This document shows positions 26,520 to 36,692 of a DNA stretch of 64,000 nucleotides, piece by piece. A program made the position numbers and the translations under genes. How positions within the stretch are numbered: the stretch's first letter is position 1; every line of letters begins with the position of its first letter. The DNA is from Cocleimonas sp. GTDB lineage: Bacteria > Pseudomonadota > Gammaproteobacteria > Thiotrichales > Thiotrichaceae. The notes under the pieces are model-generated. The model had not been told where the DNA came from and ran no database searches. It saw nothing but the letters and a program-made list of their open reading frames with translations. The stretch spans positions 21,591-85,590 of the forward strand of contig JAKIUW010000013.1 in the NCBI GenBank assembly GCA_021647365.1. Reading direction: 5' to 3'.

Positions 26520-28811
26520 TTATTTTGATTTTCGAGTAGCTAAGGAAGCTAAGGAAGTTTGTAGCTCTGTTAATGTAATGCTTTTGGCGTCTTCGCTTGT
26601 TTTACAAACTTCTTCCGCCATTTGTTTGGTCAATTGATAGCCCAATTCGCGGTAGGCTTCAAACTGATTTTCATCAAAGAATTGATCAGCTGTTGTTTGG
26701 TTAGGGAAGTCGGTATTAACTGACTTGTAGTGAAACAATGATAGTGGTAAATCTTTTATCATCAGTGATTTAATCACAATCAAATAGCCGAGTTTTTCTT
26801 TATCGGGGTATTTTACCTTCGCGATGGCGAAGCCTTTTTTGGATAGGTTAAACTTTTTCTCAATCGCGTCAGCATTATTGTCGCCATTGGGCAAAATTGC
26901 ATTTAAGCCGTAATCGTCTAAAAAACTGATTGTAACACCAAAATCAACACGTACTCTTTCCATAACATTGGCGATATCTTCCAAAGTGAATTTAGGATCA
27001 GCACCCGCTTGGGAAAGCATGATTATGGGTAATTTACGCCTGATTAATTCATAGATACCCGTATTTTCAAAATGCCCACCATCGGTGAGTTCGATGAATG
27101 TTGAGTCTTCTTTGTTATTGTATGCAAATACACCTTGGGTAAGCCCAGGGACGATAAAATTAGGTTTTTTAAAAAACTTGTTTTTATTTCTAGCATTTGG
27201 GTTAGTTAACCACCAGCCTAGTCGAAGGTGAAAAAATGCCATCATAAAAGATATCAGTTTATTTCGAGTTGTGCCTAAACCACCTACGCCAGTTCCTGGA
27301 TTTAAAGCCGCTCCTGATATTGCCATTGCTGTTGCATGCGACATTTTACCATCGACAAAATCTAAAGTAGGGTGCCAATTTACCGAGTCACTACCACTGT
27401 ATGCAGGCGAAATAACGAAGTTATCTCCACCTCTGCCACGGAACTTAGCTATATCTGAGTCGTTTAAGACAATATTGGTATTGATGATGTGATAGGGGCC
27501 AGCAGACTTTATTTTCTTCAAGTTTACATCGATTGTGCCATCGGTATTTTTACTAAAAACACCATTACCACACATATCAACAACCATTGCTTGATCCGCT
27601 TTGGTTGCAGGCGCCCATTGGTTTTTTTCAACACTGCTGGTATTGGGCATAAAGGCTTCCATGAGGCGGTCGCGATACATGCGGTTGATGCCAAATAAAT
27701 TGAGGTTGGTAAACCAACCAAAGAATGAACCGATAGCTAAAGTGGCGATGGTGGCAAATAATGCATCATTCTTGTAATGATAGGCAATCAGATAGGATGC
27801 ATAAAATAATCCATAGATAAGCAATAAAGATAGAACCCAGATGCGTATATTGGAAATTTTTCTCTTTACCACCTTCACGCTACGCATATTAGACAACTCA
27901 AGTAGTGTACCTATGCCACCGATCAGCAGTGGGATGAGCCCTGCAACTTCTGAACCAAAGTAGGATTTTTCTTTAAGAAAATCTTGTAAAACCCCCATGG
28001 ATGCGAGTGCTAATAGCAGCAGGGTAGCCACCATTAAATAGCCAAATATCTTTTGAGTTCTTACACGTCTTTTATAACCCTTCTCAGTATCTTCAGTCTT
28101 GTCGCATGAAGACACGGATGAAATAATTGCGATAACAGTGGAAAAAAAGATAAGTAAAAGCGCGAGAATAACGACAGGCGTGGTATTTTCAAAGTTAAAA
28201 ATAGACCAGCCATCTTTCTCAAAAAAGCCAATGTAGGTAAGTGCAAACATGCCAGATAAGAGTAAAGAAAAATAGACTAAAACAGCAATCAGTGAATTGG
28301 CTAGAACTTGCGCCACCATCGAAAGTGAGTTTAGTCTTTTTCCTGGCGTTAAGTAATCACCATGTTGGCGGATATAGCTGAGAAAATTATTCTCTTCATC
28401 TTTATGTTCGCATTCGACGAGTGTTGCCCGTGTTCCGATACTTTTTTTACCCAAAATAAATTCATTATCAGAATCGTTAACAAGTTCAGGGCCAGAACCT
28501 TCACGCTTTTCAGTTTGTTGATGGTGGAACCAAGTAATAGCACTACCCATATAGCCACCGCCAGATACGGTAGATAAGTAATCAACCTCATCAAAGAGCT
28601 GATATCGATCCAAGGCTTGCGTGACACCCAGTGCAAATGAAGCAGAACGAATACCGCCACCTGAAAAGGCCAAACCAAGTTGTGGCATTTCATCTTCATG
28701 GGTGGCTTTGCTTCTTATTTCTCGTTGTTTATTGATTACCGCGCATTCGGTCTTAAAAACAACATCAATTTCAATATTGTTTTCTTTATCTTTGTTTCCC
28801 GCGCTAGCCAT
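26520..28811 (-). CDS. Membrane-embedded patatin-like phospholipase
   Basis: A 763-residue protein with a split patatin fold. The N-terminal part has the oxyanion loop GGGIRSASF (51-59) and the nucleophile in STVSGGGYMGS (Ser83). The catalytic-aspartate motif ELTDGGHFENTG lies far downstream, near residue 580. Between them are seven or so hydrophobic segments (about 165-390). A GxSxG serine plus DGG aspartate dyad indicates lipid acyl hydrolase activity. The substrate is unknown. The gene is monocistronic and flanked by repeats on both sides. Confidence 0.82.
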   Translation of the reverse strand: MASAGNKDKENNIEIDVVFKTECAVINKQREIRSKATHEDEMPQLGLAFSGGGIRSASFALGVTQALDRYQLFDEVDYLSTVSGGGYMGSAITWFHHQQTEKREGSGPELVNDSDNEFILGKKSIGTRATLVECEHKDEENNFLSYIRQHGDYLTPGKRLNSLSMVAQVLANSLIAVLVYFSLLLSGMFALTYIGFFEKDGWSIFNFENTTPVVILALLLIFFSTVIAIISSVSSCDKTEDTEKGYKRRVRTQKIFGYLMVATLLLLALASMGVLQDFLKEKSYFGSEVAGLIPLLIGGIGTLLELSNMRSVKVVKRKISNIRIWVLSLLLIYGLFYASYLIAYHYKNDALFATIATLAIGSFFGWFTNLNLFGINRMYRDRLMEAFMPNTSSVEKNQWAPATKADQAMVVDMCGNGVFSKNTDGTIDVNLKKIKSAGPYHIINTNIVLNDSDIAKFRGRGGDNFVISPAYSGSDSVNWHPTLDFVDGKMSHATAMAISGAALNPGTGVGGLGTTRNKLISFMMAFFHLRLGWWLTNPNARNKNKFFKKPNFIVPGLTQGVFAYNNKEDSTFIELTDGGHFENTGIYELIRRKLPIIMLSQAGADPKFTLEDIANVMERVRVDFGVTISFLDDYGLNAILPNGDNNADAIEKKFNLSKKGFAIAKVKYPDKEKLGYLIVIKSLMIKDLPLSLFHYKSVNTDFPNQTTADQFFDENQFEAYRELGYQLTKQMAEEVCKTSEDAKSITLTELQTSLASLATRKSK

Positions 28812-28969
28812 TTGATTCGCTCTCCTTGAAACCTAGAAATTATGAATATTAATTGTATGAATGCCGAATGTATTTATTATTGGTAATTTTAGGGTATCTC
28901 TATAACTTAATACAATTGTAGACTACAACGTTGAAGTTTTCCTGAGAGTAGGGGGAAGCTCAAGCTCAA

Positions 28970-28995
28970 GCACACCCCCCCACTTTTACATGATG
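28970..28995 (-). repeat. G-run intergenic repeat (locus 10)
   Basis: Single minus-orientation copy, 9 nt downstream of the flippase stop, which ends at 29005 on the minus strand. Confidence 0.88.
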
Positions 28996-29004
28996 GTTAT
29001 ATAC

Positions 29005-30420
29005 TTAGTGCATAAACTCTTTAATACGCGTTCGTATATCTAAAATATTAAAAGCAATCATCATAGCGCCATAACTAATAATTCCTACGGTGAGTTGCAC
29101 TGCTAGCCAACCCCAGCCGCGAAGGTCTTTCAGCCACCATAGACAAAACCCCATCACTAAAGAGGCCACCATTATTTTGGCAAAATCTTTTAAAGGAAAG
29201 GGTAACTTAAAGCGTTTTCGTCCCATAATAACGCTTAAAATACTGCCCAGCCCAAAGGAGGTAACTGTTGCGATAGCCGCACCTTTCATCCCCATTATTG
29301 GAATAAGCCAGTAGTTGAGTGAGAGATTTACGATTGCGATAACAATACCAACCTTAACAATGGCAATAACGTAGTGACCTAGTTGAAAGGCTAAGTCAAA
29401 ATAGAAAGCTTGTAAGCCCATTAAGAATATGGCGAGGGTGATCCACGGGAGTAAGTAAATGACTGACTCGTGGTATGCGGGATCAATTAATAAATACACC
29501 AGATCAGGGCCGACTAAGTTTAAGCCGATAACGGCAGGTATGGCGATGCCAAGTAATAGAATGACGTAGTGACGAAAATAACCCATCGCTATTTCTTTGC
29601 CTTCGGTGTCCAATAACTTAATAATGACAGGGTAGGCGGCAAGATTGATTGCAGACATTATCATTAAAATTGAATTACCTGATAAATCGTAACCAACGGC
29701 ATAAAGCCCTGCTTGAGCCTTATCTTGCAGTCCTGCTAACATAAAACGATCAGAGACTTTTACCACTTCTTCAAGAAATGTAGCACTTGCTAAGGGTAAG
29801 CCATAGGTGAGTAATTTTTTAAATAACTCTGGGCTATAAGCTTTCTTCTCATAAGGGAGCCACATTTTTTTAAATACAAAGAGAGTAGGAATGAGATAAC
29901 CAAGGGTAATACCTGTAACAACGCCAACAGCGCCAAACCCTAAATAGGCAAGAATACCACCTATGGCTAACGCAAGAATGGAATAGCTAATCGCTAAGTA
30001 GGCATAGTATTCAGGCTCTATTTTTGCGGTGAATAGATTTTGTGTAATGGTGAAAAGTGCCAGCGCTATTAAGAAAACATAGGTACTGCTAATCCAGCTT
30101 ACGGCAGGTTTATTCCAAAAGTAAAATACGCCTATCAAAGCGATAACAAATAGAAATAATGAGATTTTTATATAGCTACTTGCCAAGGTGTTGGTAAATG
30201 TATGGCTATCAAAGTCTTTATTAGACCAAAAGCGCAAAGTGCCTGCAGGTAACCAATTGAAAAATACATTGTGAAGCAGAACAGTTCCCGCAAAAATTAG
30301 GGTATAGGTTCCATACTCATCGGGGCTAAGCAAATGCGTATAGAGGCTTAAAGCCGCAAATGCCATAATGGCTGGGATGATTTTAGCCAGTATATAAATA
30401 CTGCTATGACGGAAAAGCAT
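29005..30420 (-). CDS. Polysaccharide flippase (MOP/Wzx-type)
   Basis: A 471-residue inner-membrane protein with about 12-14 hydrophobic segments, of the oligosaccharide flippase branch of the MOP superfamily. The N-terminal AKIIPAIMAFAALSLYTHLL and SPDEYGTYTL are typical of Wzx/RfbX-like transporters that move lipid-linked sugar units. It is divergent from the phosphoethanolamine transferase and the polymerase/kinase genes, which together make a surface polysaccharide block. Confidence 0.85.
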   Translation of the reverse strand: MLFRHSSIYILAKIIPAIMAFAALSLYTHLLSPDEYGTYTLIFAGTVLLHNVFFNWLPAGTLRFWSNKDFDSHTFTNTLASSYIKISLFLFVIALIGVFYFWNKPAVSWISSTYVFLIALALFTITQNLFTAKIEPEYYAYLAISYSILALAIGGILAYLGFGAVGVVTGITLGYLIPTLFVFKKMWLPYEKKAYSPELFKKLLTYGLPLASATFLEEVVKVSDRFMLAGLQDKAQAGLYAVGYDLSGNSILMIMSAINLAAYPVIIKLLDTEGKEIAMGYFRHYVILLLGIAIPAVIGLNLVGPDLVYLLIDPAYHESVIYLLPWITLAIFLMGLQAFYFDLAFQLGHYVIAIVKVGIVIAIVNLSLNYWLIPIMGMKGAAIATVTSFGLGSILSVIMGRKRFKLPFPLKDFAKIMVASLVMGFCLWWLKDLRGWGWLAVQLTVGIISYGAMMIAFNILDIRTRIKEFMH

Positions 30421-30659
30421 TCTGTTTTATTAACTCTGTAGTGATTATTTTTTATAATTAGAGAACTTGTAGGAGTATAAAGATAAAAGAGAAGTGGGTA
30501 AATTTTGTACAGATGAGCTGAGTATAATTACTGAGAGTCGGCGAGTTATTATTTATTGGAAAAGTCATCAATAGAGACATACCAATCATCAGTTGATATG
30601 CCTCTTCAAACTCTTAGCCATGATATAATATTAGTGATATCTAATAATCATAATTCCTA
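30421..30659. promoter_or_regulatory. Divergent intergenic region of the polysaccharide block
   Basis: A 239-nt AT-rich region between the flippase and the phosphoethanolamine transferase, expected to hold both promoters. I see no repeat copy and no confident operator. Confidence 0.4.
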
Positions 30660-32153
30660 ATGAAGTTTTTAAAAAAAACCGATATAAAACAATTAGTTTT
30701 GCTCTTTGTCGCTAGCCTAATAGTAAGCCTGCCTTACTTTTTATATAGCCCAAAGCAGGGCTTGATGGCGGTGCTGGTATTGATGATATTAGCAATGCTG
30801 CATAAAACAATTTTTCTTGTTGCTAGTATTTATTCACTCTTTATCAATTCATTTTTTATGCACCTTGTCACAACATGGGGTGGTGATTCTTTAGTGTCTA
30901 GGATTCAAGCATCGTATGAGTCAGCCACCTATGAGCGCTGGGAATATTTTAAAACCTATATTGGTATTACAGATTTTTTGATGACTGTGGGATATTTCAT
31001 TATTTCATTGTTCGTCATTTATATTGTTGTTAAAAAGCTGGAACTGTCCTCTTTTGCGCGTAAATTTTCTCTTTCTGTATCTACCTTGGCTATTGTAGCC
31101 AGTTTGTTAATATTCCCCACGCTTGAAACATTGAAAAACTTTCAGTTGGTGCATCTTCCTCTCACAATTTATAAAACGTACGATAATTTAAGTGTGATTA
31201 ATGAGCGAGCCTCATTTTTACAAAAAGCAGAAGACGCTAAAATAAGTTGCCCAAATAGCTTTGATAAAATTATATTTATTCAAGGGGAGTCAGCCAATAA
31301 ACATCATTTGAGTGTCTATGGTTATGAAAAGAAAACAACGCCTTTCTTTGATTCTATAAAACCTTACGCCTTTGATGCAATTGCCCCTGCTAACCAAACA
31401 AGGTTTGCAATAGCCATTGAGTTAACGGATGCGACCGTTGAAAATTTTGATGTTTTCTACAAGAACAAAAGCATTGTTAGCAAACTGTCTAGCTGTGGTT
31501 ACACAACCCATTGGATTTCTAATCAAGGTAAAACAGGGGAGTTTGATACCACCATAACCTCAATTGCCAAAGAAGCGGATCACACCTATTTCTTAAATGA
31601 TCTAGATTACACAACGGCAGGCTTGGATGGCAATGTACTCAAAACGCTCGATTTAATTGATACCAAAACTCCTGAGAAACAAGCCTTTTTCATTCATCTT
31701 TTAGGGTCACACTTTGCTTACTCTGATCGTTATCCAGCGGATAAAGCCTTTATGAAGGGTGATGATGTTGTCACACACTATGATAATTCTATTCACTATA
31801 CCGATTGGGTAATTTCTGAAATTTACAAACGCTTTCTTAATGAAAATTCGTTATATATTTACTTGTCAGATCACAGTGAAGTGGTGCAAAAGGGAGGTCA
31901 TGGTTATTCACCAAGCTTTAAAGGGGAATATGACATACCTTTAGTAATGTGGAGCAAACAGAAAGAACGATTGTCGACGTTATTTAAAACGACAAAAGGA
32001 AAGCTAATCAATACAGAATCACTTAACCATATTATCGAATACTTAACAGGAATGAATGATTCTTTGGGCGTTTCGTACGGTACGAAGGTTCTAAGTGTTA
32101 TTCCTGAGAATGTTGTTGATTATTTAACGCTACCAAAGCATGAAAAAGAGTGA
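30660..32153 (+). CDS. Phosphoethanolamine transferase (EptA/CptA-like sulfatase fold)
   Basis: Inner-membrane enzyme expected to add phosphoethanolamine to lipid A, core or another glycan. The 497-residue protein has about four or five N-terminal membrane segments (to about 155) and a periplasmic alkaline-phosphatase-superfamily domain. Seen motifs are IFIQGESANKHHLSVYGY, NQTRF near residue 246 holding the likely nucleophilic Thr, LLGSHFAYSDRYP, and the metal block LSDHSEVVQKGGHGY. The target lipid cannot be told from sequence. Confidence 0.85.
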   Translation: MKFLKKTDIKQLVLLFVASLIVSLPYFLYSPKQGLMAVLVLMILAMLHKTIFLVASIYSLFINSFFMHLVTTWGGDSLVSRIQASYESATYERWEYFKTYIGITDFLMTVGYFIISLFVIYIVVKKLELSSFARKFSLSVSTLAIVASLLIFPTLETLKNFQLVHLPLTIYKTYDNLSVINERASFLQKAEDAKISCPNSFDKIIFIQGESANKHHLSVYGYEKKTTPFFDSIKPYAFDAIAPANQTRFAIAIELTDATVENFDVFYKNKSIVSKLSSCGYTTHWISNQGKTGEFDTTITSIAKEADHTYFLNDLDYTTAGLDGNVLKTLDLIDTKTPEKQAFFIHLLGSHFAYSDRYPADKAFMKGDDVVTHYDNSIHYTDWVISEIYKRFLNENSLYIYLSDHSEVVQKGGHGYSPSFKGEYDIPLVMWSKQKERLSTLFKTTKGKLINTESLNHIIEYLTGMNDSLGVSYGTKVLSVIPENVVDYLTLPKHEKE

Positions 32154-32270
32154 TGTCACCTTGATTGATACCTTCTTTCTGAAAACTCACTCTTCCTATC
32201 TGACTAATCGTGTAGAATTTAATGATTAACTCATAGAATGCTCAGTTATTGATCACTTAAAATAAAACCA

Positions 32271-33518
32271 ATGCCTCAAATGCCTCCATTAACAATACCT
32301 GTACATCAATTTGATAACAACTTTGATAACAGCCAGTTGGTTGATACGAGTGTTATAAAAAAAATAGCGCTGGTGATGGTTCTGTTGTACATCTTCTTAA
32401 TCCCTTGGGGTAATGCCGTTTGGGATGGTTTTATTCGTATTTTTGGTATGGGTTCTCTTGGTTTGGCAGCCTTGGTTGTTGTGACACACGGCACACATCG
32501 CAAATACAGTTTCTTTCATTTGTTTCTTGTGATGTTTGGTAGTTGGGTTATGTTAACGCTTCTGTGGTCGCCAGATATTTTGACAGGAAAAGAGTCTGCT
32601 TCAACCATTATTCAGCTTATTTTTATCTCATTTGTTATTTCATTATTAATTGATACAAGAGATAAAATACGACTGGCTTATCAAAGCTATGTATTTGGTA
32701 CCTGCGTAGGCTCAGGCATTATTTTCTATAACTATATGAATGGTATAGAGTCTAAATACTGGGCGCGATACAGTATAGAAAACTATGAGCCTGATGGTGT
32801 AGGCATCATGATTGCTATAGCTGTTCCTATGGCGGCCTATCTAACGACTCAATATAAAAGCGTCATATTTAAAGTGCTTAACTCCATTGCTATTCCCATC
32901 TGTATGTTTGCAATTTTTCTTAATGCGACACGTACCGCATCAATAGTTGCGATATTTGGTATCGCTTATTGGTTATTTACGCATAGAAAAGCGAGTTTAA
33001 GGATCAAAGCTGTACTCTTAGCTTTCTTTGTAAGCTCAATAGTTGGAGTGCTTGCTTTTGCACCAGAAGCTTCTGTGGATAGAATATTTTCTTCAAGTAA
33101 GTCAATATCATCAGGAACACTTAACGGTCGTACGGCTATATGGAGTGCATCTTTTCAACAATGGGAAAAATCACCGATTGTAGGTGCGGGCATTGGGAGT
33201 ATAGAACAAATGCTGAGTGGCTCTCATGTTGAATTTAATAGTGCTCACAATACGTATATACAAGTTTTAATAGAGCTGGGAATTATCGGCTTACTGCTTT
33301 ATTTATTAACGCTTTTAAGCATTACCTATTATCTTCAGAAAACGCCTGTTAATGATAAAGTTTTCTTAATTTCATTGTTGTTATTGGCGTTAGTGAGCCA
33401 GATAACGATGAATACCTTGTATGATAAAGAAATGTGGTTTGCGCTAACTATGCTTGCGATACATGCCCATATTATAGGTAGATATTCACAATCCAATACT
33501 CCCTTTAGCCGTTCATAA
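32271..33518 (+). CDS. O-antigen ligase / polymerase family protein (Wzy/WaaL)
   Basis: A 415-residue inner-membrane protein with about 10-12 hydrophobic segments. The Wzy_C domain is recognisable by the long periplasmic loop and GAGIGSIEQML through HNTYIQVLIELGIIGLLLYL. Ligases and polymerases of this family are hard to tell apart. Lying just upstream of a Wzc-like kinase and near a flippase supports a polymerase or ligase in Wzx/Wzy-type export. Confidence 0.85.
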   Translation: MPQMPPLTIPVHQFDNNFDNSQLVDTSVIKKIALVMVLLYIFLIPWGNAVWDGFIRIFGMGSLGLAALVVVTHGTHRKYSFFHLFLVMFGSWVMLTLLWSPDILTGKESASTIIQLIFISFVISLLIDTRDKIRLAYQSYVFGTCVGSGIIFYNYMNGIESKYWARYSIENYEPDGVGIMIAIAVPMAAYLTTQYKSVIFKVLNSIAIPICMFAIFLNATRTASIVAIFGIAYWLFTHRKASLRIKAVLLAFFVSSIVGVLAFAPEASVDRIFSSSKSISSGTLNGRTAIWSASFQQWEKSPIVGAGIGSIEQMLSGSHVEFNSAHNTYIQVLIELGIIGLLLYLLTLLSITYYLQKTPVNDKVFLISLLLLALVSQITMNTLYDKEMWFALTMLAIHAHIIGRYSQSNTPFSRS

Positions 33519-33712
33519 ATCTCTTATAAAAACTACCACCTAAAACCATCTTTTATCCCTTTGTAATACTACCTATCCGCTTATCTTATATTATTTACGA
33601 GTAGTCGTACGCATTTTGCTAATGGAGTTTGCAATACAGATAATATGCCACAAGGAAGTACATATTTATCTTACATAAGAATATGTGCCATTAGTTATCA
33701 AGGAAGTAACCC

Positions 33713-35953
33713 ATGTCAGTTCTAGTAAAGCAGAATAACCACAGTATGTTACAGCAAATAGATGGGAACTTAATTCCCACAATGGTGCCTGTCAATACGC
33801 CTACTTTATCGATAGCGTCACCAAATAAAGAGCTGACTTTGCACGATATAATAGGGATCATGAAACGCCGTAAGTGGAGCATTTTATTACCCATGCTACT
33901 AACGCTTCTATTAGCGATTTTATACACGCTTTCTACACCTTCAACTTATCGTGCCAATGCATTGATACAGATAGAGAAAGAGGGTGCAGAGATTGTTACT
34001 TCTGGTCGATTACAAAGACCCGCAGGTGCATTTGATGCTGATAAAGATCCTTATTTTAGAACAAGCTATGAAATGCTAAAAAGCCGTGTGCTATCAGCAA
34101 AGGTTATTGAAGAGCTTCAATTGAAAGAGGTTTTATCTCCTAGCAATGCAAAGTCATCATTATTGTCAGCTTCAGGGTTAAAAGAATCGCTTGGCTTCGA
34201 TGCTAAGGCAAAAAAGAATGTGGGGGCAACCGACTACAATGAATTATTTCAACGAGGTTTGTTGATTCAGCCAATCGCAGGCACACATTTGGTTGAAATC
34301 GTATATGAAGCGCCATCAGCAGAAGGGGCAAAAGAAGTTGTTACTTCATTGATTAATAATTACATAAAAATTCAGATTGAGTCTAAAAGTGAAACAGGGC
34401 AATACGCAAAAGATTTTTTGACAAAGCAGCTTACAGAGTCACGTGAACGTTTACGCACCTCAGAAGAGGCGCTGGTTAAATACGCAAATGAAAAAGGCAT
34501 TTTAGGCTTTGATGACAAACAGACACGTCATGTTAAAAACCTAGAAATGCTTGATGCTGCATTAGTGCTTGCAGAAACAAAAAGAATAGAAGCTGAAAGT
34601 TTATATACACAAATGAAGCGTGTGGGCAGTGTTTCAACGGTGCTTACCAATCCCGTTATCACGAGCCTAAAGGGAACCTTAGTAAGATTAGAAGGTGATT
34701 ATCAAGAAATGCTAAAGACCTTCAAACCTAACTATCCTGATATGAAGCGCTTACAACAGCAGATTGGTAATGCAAGAAGCAAGTTAAGCCAAGAAATGGT
34801 GAATATTAAACGCTCAATGGAAGCTGATTATTTAGCCTCTAAAAGCCAAGAAGCCCGTATTCGTTCAGAGCTTACGAGCTTTAAACAAAAAATGCATAAC
34901 CTGCAAGACAGTAGCCTAGATTACAATACGTTAAAGCGTGAAGTAGAAACTAACGGTAAGTTATTTAACAGCTTATTACAGCGTTTAGAAGAAGTGAATG
35001 TGGCATCTGCTGTTAATACCAGTAGCATAACGATTGCTGAGCCAGCGGTTACACCTTTTAAGCGTTACCGTCCAAAACCAAAGTTAAATATGGCACTGGG
35101 TTTATTTTCAGGCTTGTTACTGGGTTTAGGCTTGGCATTTTTACGCGAAGCTTTGGATCAAAAAATCAAAACATCAGATGACTTACAAAGACTATCTGGT
35201 TTACCTGTATTAGGGCGAATTCCTCGTTTACCTCGTTCTGTTATAAAGAAGCAAGCAGGCTTGATTACGGTCAAAGACCCTCAATCTCCTGCGGCAGAAG
35301 CATTCCGTGTTTTATCTACGAATATTCATTTTATGTCGGGGAAAAAAGACGACAGTGTTTTATTGATCACTAGCGCAAAAGCTGAAGAAGGTAAAAGTAC
35401 CACGGCTGCGAATTTAGCCTGTGCTTATGCTCAAATGGGTATGAAAGTTTTGCTAGTTGATGCTGATATTAGAAATTCATCAATACATACTAAGTTAGGC
35501 CTTCATAATGGACGAGGCTTAACAAACTACCTAAAAGGTGAAATTGATCTTGTGGGTATTACAAAGCCAGTGAAATCAATTTCAGGTTTGTATGTGATCA
35601 CAGCAGGTGATTATGTCAACAACCCTGTGACATTGCTTTCACATGAGCGTATGTCATACCTTACTTCACAAGGTGCTAAGATATTTGATTGTGTCATTAT
35701 TGATGCGCCTCCTGTTCTTGGTTTTGCTGATTCCTTGATTTTATCATCATTGGCTACATCGACATTGCTGGTTGCTCAAGAAGATAAGATTGACTCGAGT
35801 CGAATCAAAACAACCTTAGAGCAATTAGCGCGTGTAAATAATAATGTAGCAGGATTTTTGTTAGTGAATGCTAAAAATCCGGCTTCAGAAACAAAGTATT
35901 ATTCTAAGTATCAAAAATATACAAAAAGGCAGGCTCGTTTAGCGACTAGCTAG
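33713..35953 (+). CDS. Wzc-type polysaccharide co-polymerase and tyrosine kinase
   Basis: Controls chain length and export of capsule/EPS. The 746-residue protein has an N-terminal Wzz domain with two membrane helices (about 60-80 and 455-475), a periplasmic coiled-coil/GNVR region, and a C-terminal BY-kinase. The kinase shows Walker A SAKAEEGKST near 556, A-prime VLLVDADIR near 584, Walker B CVIIDAPPVLG near 663, and a terminal tyrosine cluster (Tyr729, 730, 733, 736). Fusion of Wzz and kinase in one chain is the proteobacterial form. Confidence 0.93.
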   Translation: MSVLVKQNNHSMLQQIDGNLIPTMVPVNTPTLSIASPNKELTLHDIIGIMKRRKWSILLPMLLTLLLAILYTLSTPSTYRANALIQIEKEGAEIVTSGRLQRPAGAFDADKDPYFRTSYEMLKSRVLSAKVIEELQLKEVLSPSNAKSSLLSASGLKESLGFDAKAKKNVGATDYNELFQRGLLIQPIAGTHLVEIVYEAPSAEGAKEVVTSLINNYIKIQIESKSETGQYAKDFLTKQLTESRERLRTSEEALVKYANEKGILGFDDKQTRHVKNLEMLDAALVLAETKRIEAESLYTQMKRVGSVSTVLTNPVITSLKGTLVRLEGDYQEMLKTFKPNYPDMKRLQQQIGNARSKLSQEMVNIKRSMEADYLASKSQEARIRSELTSFKQKMHNLQDSSLDYNTLKREVETNGKLFNSLLQRLEEVNVASAVNTSSITIAEPAVTPFKRYRPKPKLNMALGLFSGLLLGLGLAFLREALDQKIKTSDDLQRLSGLPVLGRIPRLPRSVIKKQAGLITVKDPQSPAAEAFRVLSTNIHFMSGKKDDSVLLITSAKAEEGKSTTAANLACAYAQMGMKVLLVDADIRNSSIHTKLGLHNGRGLTNYLKGEIDLVGITKPVKSISGLYVITAGDYVNNPVTLLSHERMSYLTSQGAKIFDCVIIDAPPVLGFADSLILSSLATSTLLVAQEDKIDSSRIKTTLEQLARVNNNVAGFLLVNAKNPASETKYYSKYQKYTKRQARLATS

Positions 35954-35969
35954 AGTCAAAAAATGAGAA

Positions 35970-35990
35970 GCACACCCCCCCACTTTTACA
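35970..35990 (-). repeat. G-run intergenic repeat, truncated inner end (locus 11)
   Basis: Minus copy GCACACCCCCCCACTTTTAC plus A, but the usual TGATG is replaced by GGGTG. It lies 17 nt after the kinase stop and upstream of a terminator-like hairpin. Confidence 0.85.
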
Positions 35991-36010
35991 GGGTGTTGAT
36001 ACTTATGACT

Positions 36011-36040
36011 AAAGCACTTCATTATTGAAGTGTTTTTTTA
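36011..36040 (+). terminator. Intrinsic terminator after the Wzc-like gene
   Basis: AAGCACTTCA and TGAAGTGTTT pair around TTAT, followed by a T run. It separates the kinase gene from the 36101 gene. Confidence 0.85.
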
Positions 36041-36100
36041 TTTAAGGATGAGATTTTTCTCAAATAAGGGTAATCTAGAAAAGACTTTCGATTTACAATA

Positions 36101-36637
36101 ATGGTTAACATGTTATTTTTAAAACCCTTCATTAGAACCATCATCCTTGCCACACTATTGTTTTTTCTTCTTATTTATTTAGGAATTAAATATCACTGGG
36201 TTGAAACTTTTCAGAATAAAGCCAATAAGATTGAGTTGAATATTCCAGCCCAATCAGCAGTGATAGGTGAGTTTGATAATGTAAAAATTGAAGGTGACTC
36301 CAAAGTTTTTCAGCCCAGCCTTATCCAAGGACAAAAGCAAGAGGCAAGCGCTCTGCTAGCGGATATGACAAAAGGGCAGATTGCAGAACGATGTCAGAAA
36401 TTATTCAGAAAAACAGCGATGGATAAAGGCTTAAGAGAATTGGCAGTAGGGGATTGTGTTGTCAGTATTTATAGAAAAAAGACCTCATTAAGCTCTATAC
36501 AAAATAGACAGACCCAGATTAAAAGGCAGAATGCTACTCAGCAATGTCAACGAACGATAAATCAAACAAAGTATAGCAATGAGATTGAAAGGCAGTTATT
36601 AGTTGGGATTTGCGTGTCAGATAAACTTAATCGCTAG
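36101..36637 (+). CDS. Hypothetical single-pass membrane protein
   Basis: A 178-residue protein with one N-terminal membrane anchor (about 9-30), the rest presumably periplasmic. Four cysteines occur late (ERCQKLF, VGDCVVS, QQCQRT, VGICVS), which could form two disulfides. A second ATG at 36110 is an alternative start. I do not recognise the family. It follows the polysaccharide block but has its own upstream terminator. Confidence 0.6.
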   Translation: MVNMLFLKPFIRTIILATLLFFLLIYLGIKYHWVETFQNKANKIELNIPAQSAVIGEFDNVKIEGDSKVFQPSLIQGQKQEASALLADMTKGQIAERCQKLFRKTAMDKGLRELAVGDCVVSIYRKKTSLSSIQNRQTQIKRQNATQQCQRTINQTKYSNEIERQLLVGICVSDKLNR

Positions 36638-36656
36638 GTGTCCTGAAAATACTAAA

Positions 36657-36681
36657 CATCATGTAAAACTAGGGGGGTGTG
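36657..36681 (+). repeat. G-run intergenic repeat, CTA variant (locus 12)
   Basis: Plus copy between convergent gene ends, 19 nt after the 36637 stop and 11 nt from the hisN stop. Confidence 0.88.
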
Positions 36682-36692
36682 AATTCAGAGTT

